A stretch of DNA of 64,000 nucleotides from Frondihabitans peucedani (GTDB lineage: Bacteria > Actinomycetota > Actinomycetes > Actinomycetales > Microbacteriaceae). The stretch spans positions 1,798,001-1,862,000 of the forward strand of contig NZ_BAABAU010000001.1 of assembly GCF_039537585.1 (NCBI RefSeq), in the 5' to 3' direction. Below are positions 57,318 to 64,000 of the stretch, piece by piece. A program made the translations under genes and the position numbers. Positions within the stretch are counted from its first letter, which is position 1, and each line of letters opens with the position of its first letter. The notes under the pieces were generated by a model. It was not told the origin of the DNA, did not search any database, and saw only the letters and a program-made list of their open reading frames with translations.

Positions 57318-58763
57318 TCAGGATGACGCCGTCCCGGCCGAGCCGAGAGCCGCGAGCCGCTCGTACAGCGGGTCGGTCGCCTCGGTGATCGATCCGTGCA
57401 GGGCGCCGAGGTCGGCGTAGACGGCGGCGGTCGACGGGTCGGGCTCGAAGCGGTCGCGCCGGTGGACCATGGCCGCGACTGCCGCGCCCAGCGACGGGTG
57501 CACACCGGTGGCGGCGGCCGCGCAGACGGCGGCGCCTCGTCCGGCCGCGCTCTCGCCGACGACCCGCTCCGTCGGCAGGCCGACGACGTCGGCCAGGATC
57601 TGCATCATCAGGTCGGACGACGATCCGCCGCCCGACACGACGACCCGGTCGTACTCGACCCCGACCTCGGCCGCCATGGCGAGCGTCGCCCGTCTCATCG
57701 TGAAGGCGATCCCCTCGAGGAGGGAGCGGTAGACGTGCGCTCGGCCGTGCCAACCGTCGAAGCCGAGGATGCTGCCACGGCGGTGGGGCGACCCGGTCGG
57801 GGCCAGCCAGTCGAGGACGCTGAGGAGGCCGCCCGATCCTGCGGGGACGCGTTCGGCCTCGCGGTTCAGGACCTCCTCGAGGCGCGTGCCCTCTGCCGCC
57901 GCAGCCGCGGCAGCGGCCTCGCCGAGGAGGTCGCGGAACCAGCTGATGGTCCACATGCCTCGGCGGATGCCGGCGCTCTCGTAGAGGAAGACGCCCGGCT
58001 CGCTGGCGAAGTTGCACCAGTACGCGGTCGGTGCGGCTGCGCGCTGATCGCCGACCGACATCGCCGCGATGTAGGTGCCCAGCGAGATGAGGAGCGTCCG
58101 CGGGTCGGTGAGACCGCAGCCGAGCGCCTCCACCGCCTTGTCGTTCGCCGTCGCCACCACGGGGAGCCCGACCGGCAGCCCCGTCGCGGCGGCCGCCTCG
58201 GCCGTGACCTCCCCGAGGATCTCGCCCGGCAGCACGAGCTCGGAGAGCTGCTCCCGCCGGAGGCCCGTCGCGGTGTAGGCCGTCTCGTCCGGAGACCAGT
58301 CCCAGGCGTCGTGGTCGATCGGCCACACGCCCTGGTACTGCGCGGCGGTGTCGCGGAACCGGCCGGTCAGGCGGTGGGTGATGTAGCCGGACGAGGTCGT
58401 GACGCGCGCGGCGTCGCCTCCCTCCGCCTCGAACGGGCGGCCCACGCGCGGGTCCATCCAGCTGAGCACGGGCCCGGCGAGCGACCCGTCGGCTCGGAGC
58501 GACGCGCGGCAGAAGCGGATGGTGCAGAGCCCGACGCCGGTGATCGACCGGGGATCGTGCGGGAACGCCGCCATCGCCATCCTGCACGCTGCCGCGATCG
58601 ACTCCCAGAGGTCGTCGCCCGGGTGCTCGACCGCCCCCGGCGTCGGGCTCACCGTCGGTCGCAGCGCCACCCGCCCCTCGGAGACCACGGCGCCGAGCTC
58701 GTCGAACACGGTGACCTTCGAGCTCTGCGAGCCGCTGTCGATCCCGACCACGTAGCGGGGCAC
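57318..58763 (-). CDS. FGGY-family carbohydrate kinase
   Basis: This 481-residue kinase transfers phosphate from ATP to a sugar or polyol. The N-terminal ATP-binding motif GIDSGSQSSKVTVFD and the C-terminal VVVSGGGSSSDLMMQILADVVG are characteristic of FGGY kinases, and length is normal. Residues do not decide between xylulose, glycerol, erythritol or other substrates. The start is a GTG, 2 bases after the preceding gene's stop, so the two are coupled. It ends the catabolic operon. Confidence 0.88.
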   Translation of the reverse strand: MPRYVVGIDSGSQSSKVTVFDELGAVVSEGRVALRPTVSPTPGAVEHPGDDLWESIAAACRMAMAAFPHDPRSITGVGLCTIRFCRASLRADGSLAGPVLSWMDPRVGRPFEAEGGDAARVTTSSGYITHRLTGRFRDTAAQYQGVWPIDHDAWDWSPDETAYTATGLRREQLSELVLPGEILGEVTAEAAAATGLPVGLPVVATANDKAVEALGCGLTDPRTLLISLGTYIAAMSVGDQRAAAPTAYWCNFASEPGVFLYESAGIRRGMWTISWFRDLLGEAAAAAAAAEGTRLEEVLNREAERVPAGSGGLLSVLDWLAPTGSPHRRGSILGFDGWHGRAHVYRSLLEGIAFTMRRATLAMAAEVGVEYDRVVVSGGGSSSDLMMQILADVVGLPTERVVGESAAGRGAAVCAAAATGVHPSLGAAVAAMVHRRDRFEPDPSTAAVYADLGALHGSITEATDPLYERLAALGSAGTASS

Positions 58764-58765
58764 GG

Positions 58766-60277
58766 TCAGACCAGGGCCGCGGTCGTGCCGGCCGCCTCGG
58801 CCGCGGGCTGGATCGCGCCGGGCACGGGGAAGACCGTGCCGCGGTTCATGATCCCGTTCGGGTCGAAGGCCGTCTTCAGCGCTTCGAGGACCGGGTACGC
58901 GGTGCCGTGCTCGACCGCTGTCCAGGGGGTGCGGTACTTGCCGATGCCGTGGTGGTGGACCATCGACCCGCCGTGCCTCAGCGCCTCCTCGACGATGATG
59001 GCGTTGAGCGGCACGTGGTACTTCTCGATCTCCTCCTCCGGTGAGCAGTCGATCGCGTAGTCGTAGACGAAGTAGAGGTTCGTGCCGGTCTGGTAGCTGT
59101 GCGACGAGTGGCCGCCGAGCAGGGTGAGGTCGTTCGCGTGCGGGTACTCGTCGCGGATGCGGCGCAGGACGGCGTCGTACACGTCGACGACCGCCGACCA
59201 GTCGGCCGAGATCTCGGTGGTGTAGCCGAGGCGGCCGGTCTCGAGCATGTCGGTCTTCTCGGCGTCGATCTTGTCCTGGCCCCAGTTGAGGTCGTCGAAC
59301 CACGCCTCGATGAGCGCAGGATCGACGCTCTCGTGCTCGTGCCCGGCGAGGACCCGGCGGATCTCGGCACTCGTCGCCTCGACGATCCCGCGCGGGCCCT
59401 CCGCCACGAACACCACGACGCACCTGCCGTCGGAGAAGTGCGAGAAGTGCTGGGCGGCGTCCTCCGGCGAGTACAGGCGGGCGACCGACGGGCGGAAGCC
59501 GTTGACGACCACCTCGCGCAGGATCGCGACGCCCGTCTCCATGTCGTCGACGAGCGCCCCGTGGAACTCGTTGTTCTCGGGCTGGTGCACGAACACCTTG
59601 ACGGTCACCTCCGTGATCACGCACAGAGCGCCCTCGTTGCCGATGACGACGTGGCGGATGTCGGGGCCGGCGGCGCGTCGGGGCACGCTCTTGATCCTGC
59701 GCACGTGGCCTCCCGGGAACACCGCCTCGAGGCCCGTGACCATGTCCTCGATCGCGCCGTAGAGCGTCGAGAACTGGCCGATCGACCGGGTCGCGACGAG
59801 CCCGCCGTACTGGGCGAGGGGCTTCGACTGCGGCGAGTGGCCGGTGGTGAGGCCCTGCTCGCGGAGGGCGTCCTCGAGGTCCTGGAGCGGCACGCCCGCC
59901 TGGACGGTCGCCTGCATGTTCTCGCGGTCGATGCGGACGATCCGGTCGAGCCGGGAGCAGTCGAGCACGATCGTGTCGGCGACGCTCGTCTCGAGGCCGC
60001 CCTCGGTGCCCGTCCGGCCGGAGCGGGGCACGACGTTGACGAGCTCGTCGTCGGCGAAGCGCAGGATCGCGGAGACGTCGGCGGTGGACTCGGCGTACGC
60101 GATCGCCACCGGCCGCGGCGCGTCGAAGATGCCGTGGACCGACTGGTACTTCTTGAAGCGGTCGACGCTGGCCTCGTCGAGCGCCTCGGGGGTGGTGTCG
60201 ACCTTCGACGGGCCGAGGAGGGCGAGGAGGCCGGCGAGGACTCCGGACCGGTCGAGGGGGGAGCGGGATTCGAGCAT
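58766..60277 (-). CDS. FAD-binding oxidase/dehydrogenase (VAO type, AGPS-like)
   Basis: This 503-residue flavoprotein has the N-terminal FAD-binding motif VVPRSGRTGTEGG and the C-terminal HHHGIGKYR segment shared with alkyldihydroxyacetone-phosphate synthases and related D-2-hydroxyacid or polyol oxidases. The ATG at 60277 follows an AAAGG site. It could oxidise a polyol or hydroxy acid generated in the same pathway. The substrate is unknown. It lies between the SDR and kinase genes in one minus-strand operon. Confidence 0.87.
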   Translation of the reverse strand: MLESRSPLDRSGVLAGLLALLGPSKVDTTPEALDEASVDRFKKYQSVHGIFDAPRPVAIAYAESTADVSAILRFADDELVNVVPRSGRTGTEGGLETSVADTIVLDCSRLDRIVRIDRENMQATVQAGVPLQDLEDALREQGLTTGHSPQSKPLAQYGGLVATRSIGQFSTLYGAIEDMVTGLEAVFPGGHVRRIKSVPRRAAGPDIRHVVIGNEGALCVITEVTVKVFVHQPENNEFHGALVDDMETGVAILREVVVNGFRPSVARLYSPEDAAQHFSHFSDGRCVVVFVAEGPRGIVEATSAEIRRVLAGHEHESVDPALIEAWFDDLNWGQDKIDAEKTDMLETGRLGYTTEISADWSAVVDVYDAVLRRIRDEYPHANDLTLLGGHSSHSYQTGTNLYFVYDYAIDCSPEEEIEKYHVPLNAIIVEEALRHGGSMVHHHGIGKYRTPWTAVEHGTAYPVLEALKTAFDPNGIMNRGTVFPVPGAIQPAAEAAGTTAALV

Positions 60278-60342
60278 GGGCAGGCCTTTCGTGGGTGGCG
60301 CAGGGGGAGGGGAGAACGGGACGTGCAGGTGCGTGCGCCTGC

Positions 60343-61119
60343 TCAGCGCACGAGGTACCCGCCGTCGACGGTCAGCGTGTGGCCATTGACGTAGTCGGAG
60401 GCGCGGGAGGCGAGGAACACCGTCGCGCCCATGAGGTCGGCGACGTCGCCCCAGCGGCCGGCGGGGATGTGGTCGAGGACGCGCTGGTTCGTGGCCGGGT
60501 CGGAGCGGGTCTGCTCGGTGATCGCCGTGGCGAAGTAGCCCGGCGCGATCGCGTTCACCTGGACGCCGTGCCCGGCGAGCTCGTCGCAGTACGCCTTGGT
60601 GAAGCCGACGATGCCGTGCTTCGTGGCGGCGTAAGCAGGCGACCACTGCCCGCCCAGGAACGCGAACAGCGACGCGATGTTGATGATCTTGCCGGAGCCC
60701 TGGGCCGTGAAGTGCCGCGAGACGGCGTGGCCGAGGGCGAACGGGGCGGTGAGGTTGACGGCGACCATCGGGTCCCACTGGGGTCGGCCGAAGTCGGCGA
60801 CGGGGGCGAGCGTGCAGATCCCGGCGGAGTTCACGAGCACGTCGATCCGGCCGACCCGGTCGAGGCAGGCGTCGATGACGGCCTCGGGCGCTGCGGCGTC
60901 GGTGAGGTCGATCTCGAGGAACTCGTAGCGGCGGCCCTCGGCCTCGACCAGCCGTCGCGTGACGCCGTCGTCGTCGGCGACGCTCGGGACGAAGACGTCG
61001 GCGCCGGCCTTGGCGAGGGCGACGGTGAACGCCTGCCCGAGGCCGGAGTTGCCGCCGGTGACGACGGCTACGCGCCCGTCGAGCGAGAAGAGGTCGAGGG
61101 AGAAGTCGCTGATGTCCAT
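60343..61119 (-). CDS. short-chain dehydrogenase/reductase, KduD-like
   Basis: This 258-residue NAD(P)-dependent oxidoreductase carries the cofactor motif TGGNSGLG at residues 21-28, NSAG, a catalytic Ser in NIASLF and YxxxK (PAYAATKHG). The overall pattern resembles 2-deoxy-D-gluconate or 2-keto-3-deoxygluconate dehydrogenases (KduD), which fits a sugar-acid or polyol pathway. The ATG at 61119 has an AAAGG site. The upstream MFS gene runs 52 bases into it. Confidence 0.9.
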   Translation of the reverse strand: MDISDFSLDLFSLDGRVAVVTGGNSGLGQAFTVALAKAGADVFVPSVADDDGVTRRLVEAEGRRYEFLEIDLTDAAAPEAVIDACLDRVGRIDVLVNSAGICTLAPVADFGRPQWDPMVAVNLTAPFALGHAVSRHFTAQGSGKIINIASLFAFLGGQWSPAYAATKHGIVGFTKAYCDELAGHGVQVNAIAPGYFATAITEQTRSDPATNQRVLDHIPAGRWGDVADLMGATVFLASRASDYVNGHTLTVDGGYLVR

Positions 61120-62417
61120 GAGGGCCTTTCGGTGGTGGATGCGGTGGAGGCCGTGGAGGCCGAGGGGAGAGTGCCGGGGCGCCGCGACTGGCGAAGGGTG
61201 AGGGTCGTCAGGACGAAGCCGACGACGGCCGCGCCGATGAGGAACGCGAAGAGGGCCGTGAACCCGCCGCCCTGCTCGGCCACGCCGTTCGCAGGATCGC
61301 CGACCCACCACGCCCCGACGGACGGCAGGAACGCGTCGGGCAGATAGGCCAGCCCGGAGGCGAGGCCGATGACGCCTCCGCGCTGCACGGCCGGGACGCC
61401 GACCTCGCCGACCGTCGCCCAGTAGACGCCGCGCGCCGAGAAGACGGCGAAGCAGAGGACGATCGTGATCGCGAACGCGACTCCGATCAGGGCGGGACGG
61501 TGCGGCAGCAGGAGGAAGGCGAGGGCGGCGGCGCCCGCCACGACGAACATCAGCCGGATGTAGCGCGGCGTCGAGCGGGTCGCCTTGTCGGCCAGGATGC
61601 CGCCGACCGGCCCCGCCACGAACTGGAACACGTAGGTGCGGATCACGCCGATGACGCCGACCGCCGCCGCGGCGACCCCGAACCCGTTCTGCAGGAGAGG
61701 CGTGAGGTAGCCGAGGAGCGTGTAGAAGCAGTACATCGCCATGATCGTTCCGCCGATGAGCCAGGTGTACCGGTTGCGGGCGGCCGAGAGGAGCTCGCCG
61801 AGCGTGACGGTCTGGCGGGCGGCCGCCTGGCGCTCGGCCTCGTCCTGTCGCACGAGCACCGCGACGAGCACGGCGAAGACGAAGCACAGGACGCCGAACA
61901 GCCGCATCAGCGTGAGGACGCCGTCGGAGGCGACGACGGCGGCCGCCACGACGGCGGAGCCGACGAACCCGACGACGGTCGACGCGAGCCCGCGCGTGCC
62001 CTCGAGGAACCCGAAGAGGCGGCCCTGCTGGTCGGGGCTGCCGAGCATGCCGATCGACTTGACGAGCGCCGACCAGTAGAGGCCCATGCCGAACACCGCG
62101 AAGAGGACGTGGGCGACGACGATGCCGGCGACGCCCGGGACGGTGGCCAGGTAGAGGTCGACGGCGCCGGTTCCGACGAGGGCGACCACGATGAGCCGCT
62201 TGGGGGAGAACCGGTCGGCGAACCAGCCCCCGACGAAGTACATGACGACGGCGACCGCCCCGAAGACGGACGTCACGTTGCCGTACTCCTGGATCGAGAT
62301 GTCGAGGGCGCGCGCCGTGTCGCCGAGGTAGACGAAGCGGATGTAGGCGACCTGGAAGACGACACCGCCCGTGAGAGACAGGACGAGGAACGCGACCGTG
62401 CGGCGGGAGGTGCTCAA
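61068..62417 (-). CDS. MFS transporter of the carbohydrate operon
   Basis: This 449-residue permease has 12 transmembrane helices and a cytoplasmic central loop, and it presumably imports the operon's substrate. The loop between helices 2 and 3 (FADRFSPKRLIVV) matches the major facilitator pattern. Its stop lies 52 bases inside the SDR gene, so its last 17 residues share DNA with another frame. It is the first gene of the operon and divergent from manA. Confidence 0.88.
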   Translation of the reverse strand: MSTSRRTVAFLVLSLTGGVVFQVAYIRFVYLGDTARALDISIQEYGNVTSVFGAVAVVMYFVGGWFADRFSPKRLIVVALVGTGAVDLYLATVPGVAGIVVAHVLFAVFGMGLYWSALVKSIGMLGSPDQQGRLFGFLEGTRGLASTVVGFVGSAVVAAAVVASDGVLTLMRLFGVLCFVFAVLVAVLVRQDEAERQAAARQTVTLGELLSAARNRYTWLIGGTIMAMYCFYTLLGYLTPLLQNGFGVAAAAVGVIGVIRTYVFQFVAGPVGGILADKATRSTPRYIRLMFVVAGAAALAFLLLPHRPALIGVAFAITIVLCFAVFSARGVYWATVGEVGVPAVQRGGVIGLASGLAYLPDAFLPSVGAWWVGDPANGVAEQGGGFTALFAFLIGAAVVGFVLTTLTLRQSRRPGTLPSASTASTASTTERPSWTSATSPSTSSRSTGA

Positions 62418-62441
62418 AAACCACTCCTTCGTGGTGAGTCG

Positions 62442-62475
62442 TGCGATATGTGGATGTTGCGCTTAACGTATCGCA
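62442..62475. promoter_or_regulatory. candidate operator in the MFS-manA divergent spacer
   Basis: TGCGATA at 62442-62448 and TATCGCA at 62469-62475 form a perfect 7-bp inverted repeat separated by 20 bases. The 97-base spacer contains no gene and is the only AT-richer stretch nearby, so both divergent promoters probably lie here. The regulator is not encoded in the window. Confidence 0.45.
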
Positions 62476-62514
62476 TTCCGACCGCTCCGCCAGACGCGGT
62501 GCGAGACTGGGCCC

Positions 62515-63570
62515 ATGGAGACCACCGCTGCTCACCCGCGATCCGGCACGGCCCCGATCGTGCTCGGGCCGAACCAGCCGCTCGCCCGCCCCTACCGCGG
62601 CGGCGCCGGCATCGCCCGGTTCCGCGGGCTGCCGCACATCGACGACTTCACGCCGGAGGACTTCGTCGGGTCGACGACCGAGGTCCACGCCGGAGGCGGG
62701 GTCGGGCTGACGAGGCTCCCCGACGGAGTGCTGCTGCGCGACGCGATCCTGCAGGATCCGGTGGCCTACCTCGGCGAGGAGCACGTGAGGCGGTTCGGCG
62801 CCGACCCGCTGCTGCTGCTCAAGCTGCTCGACACCGGAGAGCGCCTGTTCGTGCACTACCACCCGGACGACGCCTTCGCTGCTGCCCGCCTGCGGGCTCC
62901 GCGCGGCAAGACCGAGGCCTGGATCGTCACGGCGGTGGCCGACGGCGTCGAGGGCCACGCCGACCTGGGCTTCAGCCGCGACGTGAGCGAGGAGGAGGTC
63001 GAGCACTGGTTCCGCGAGCAGGACGTCCCCGATCTGCTGGGGGCGATGAACCGGGTGCCGCTCGGGGTCGGCGACACCCTGCTCGTGCCCGCCGGTCTGG
63101 CGCACGCCATCGGCGCAGGGGTGACGCTGGTGGAGCTCCAGCAGCCGAGCGACCTGTCGATCCTGCTCGAGTTCGAGGGCTTCCCGGCGCTCGACCGCTC
63201 CTCCGCCCTGCTCGGCCTGCCGGAGGAGGTCGCCCTGTCAGGCCTGCACCGGGGCGCGATCGATGCCGAGCGCCTCGCCGTGCTGGGGGCCGGCCGCGAG
63301 ACCGACGACGACGGGCGTCAGCGCCTCTTCCCCGCCGAAGCCGACCCGTTCTTCCGCGCCGAGCGGCTCCACCTCTCGGGCGACCTGCGCCTGGCCGCCG
63401 GGTTCTCGCTGCTCGTCGTCGAGCGCGGGGCCGGCAGGATCGCGTGGCGAGACGGGTCGATCGACGTCGCCGCCGGTGCCACCCTCCTGGTCCCGCACGG
63501 CGCGGGCGACGTCGTCCTCTCCGGCGACGCCGCCGTCCTCCGCGCGCTGCCGCCGCTCCCCGTCGGCTAG
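62515..63570 (+). CDS. manA: mannose-6-phosphate isomerase, class I
   Basis: This 351-residue zinc enzyme interconverts mannose 6-phosphate and fructose 6-phosphate. Zinc ligands are visible in LFVHYHPDD and PRGKTEAWIV, and in PAGLAHAIGAGVTLVELQQ. Length and order match class I enzymes, though it is slightly short. It is divergent from the polyol operon and shares its control region. Its stop overlaps the stop of the convergent GNAT gene. Confidence 0.87.
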   Translation: METTAAHPRSGTAPIVLGPNQPLARPYRGGAGIARFRGLPHIDDFTPEDFVGSTTEVHAGGGVGLTRLPDGVLLRDAILQDPVAYLGEEHVRRFGADPLLLLKLLDTGERLFVHYHPDDAFAAARLRAPRGKTEAWIVTAVADGVEGHADLGFSRDVSEEEVEHWFREQDVPDLLGAMNRVPLGVGDTLLVPAGLAHAIGAGVTLVELQQPSDLSILLEFEGFPALDRSSALLGLPEEVALSGLHRGAIDAERLAVLGAGRETDDDGRQRLFPAEADPFFRAERLHLSGDLRLAAGFSLLVVERGAGRIAWRDGSIDVAAGATLLVPHGAGDVVLSGDAAVLRALPPLPVG

Positions 63571-64000
63571 GCCGCGCTGCGCGCCCGGATGACGGCCACC
63601 TCGAAGTCGCGCCGCGGCACGAAGCCGATCGCCTCGTAGAGGCCCCGGGCAGGGTTGCCCGTCGCCACGTGGAGGAACGCGCGCTCGCCGCCCTGCCGGA
63701 TGCCGCGCACGACGTCCAGTACGAGCTCCCGGGCGTAGCCGCGGCCGCGGTAGCGCGGATCGGTGCAGACGGCGCTGACCTCGACCCAGCCGGTCGGGTT
63801 CAGGCGCCGACCGGCGAGAGCCACGAGAGTGTCGCCGTCGAAGACACCGCGGTAGCCGCCGAACTCGATCGTGTCGTCGAGGAACGGGCCCGGCTGCGTC
63901 TCGGCCGTCAGCCGCAGCATCTCGGGGACGTCCGCGCGGGTGAGTGCGCGCGTCCGTCTCTGCGCCTCGACGGCGTGCGGGTCGACGTCGTCGTCGGTCA
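63567..64000 (-). CDS. GNAT family N-acetyltransferase, N-terminus cut by the window
   Basis: About 144 residues are visible. The acetyl-CoA-binding motif RYRGRGYARELV and the C-terminal GLYEAIGFVPRRDFEV are typical of GNAT enzymes. In frame, the coding sequence runs to the last base as xTDDDVDPHAVEAQ, where the first codon is NTG with its first base at 64001. That is probably the true start, so at most one base is missing. An internal ATG at 63920 would give a short protein. The substrate is unknown. Confidence 0.88.
   Translation of the reverse strand, partial: TDDDVDPHAVEAQRRTRALTRADVPEMLRLTAETQPGPFLDDTIEFGGYRGVFDGDTLVALAGRRLNPTGWVEVSAVCTDPRYRGRGYARELVLDVVRGIRQGGERAFLHVATGNPARGLYEAIGFVPRRDFEVAVIRARSAA

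Overview
The window is a contiguous piece of a high-GC (about 70 percent) actinobacterial chromosome centred on the replication origin. Gene order and protein features point to the family Microbacteriaceae (order Micrococcales). The order is rpmH-dnaA-oriC-dnaN-gnd-recF-dciA-gyrB-gyrA, then a DUF3566 gene and tRNA-Ile/tRNA-Ala. A Gram-positive division and kinase operon (fhaA-fhaB-pstP-rodA-pbpA-pknA-pknB), a crgA gene and a class E sortase follow. I do not name a genus.

Layout. 1-4.2 kb: 3' end of a MurJ-like flippase gene, trxB, trxA, a PLP aminotransferase and an ATP-grasp ligase of the D-Ala-D-Ala ligase family. 4.2-10 kb, minus strand: parB, parA, rsmG, khpB/jag, yidC, yidD, rnpA and rpmH, with three parS sites. 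10-16.3 kb, plus strand: dnaA, oriC, dnaN, gnd, recF and a DciA-type gene. 16.4-22 kb: gyrB, gyrA, the DUF3566 gene and two tRNAs. 22-26.3 kb: a Lys/Ala-rich membrane protein, ppiA, a rhomboid protease, crgA, sortase E, a 53-residue membrane protein and pabA/trpG. 26.4-36 kb: a non-coding repeat block and then the division/kinase operon. 36.1-38.4 kb: tRNA-Leu and a small, lower-GC region of unrelated short genes between 22-bp direct repeats. 38.6-46.6 kb: a DUF805 protein, an ABC exporter-like operon with two ATPases and a very large permease, and a three-gene YbjQ/DUF74 cluster. 46.8-52.7 kb: a 1970-residue, wall-anchored, Ig-like repeat adhesin. 52.8-56.2 kb: a MarR regulator, a polytopic membrane protein and a membrane glycosyltransferase. 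56.4-64 kb: two small membrane proteins, a carbohydrate/polyol catabolic operon, a mannose-6-phosphate isomerase gene and a partial GNAT acetyltransferase.

How the genes fit together. The left half is origin biology: initiation at oriC (DnaA, DnaN, RecF, DciA, gyrase), segregation (ParA, ParB, parS) and membrane insertion (YidC/YidD/KhpB). The middle is growth and division control: PknA/PknB and PstP phosphorylate and dephosphorylate FHA proteins and the RodA/PBP elongation pair, and CrgA sits nearby. The right half is accessory: surface adhesion, probable exopolysaccharide and sugar catabolism.

The least ordinary items are non-coding. They are four copies of a 64-66 bp palindrome, all in tail-to-tail spacers; a 119-126 bp repeat block in another tail-to-tail spacer; an octamer GCAGGATC seen about 58 times where about two would be expected; and DnaA-box-like sequences on both sides of crgA.
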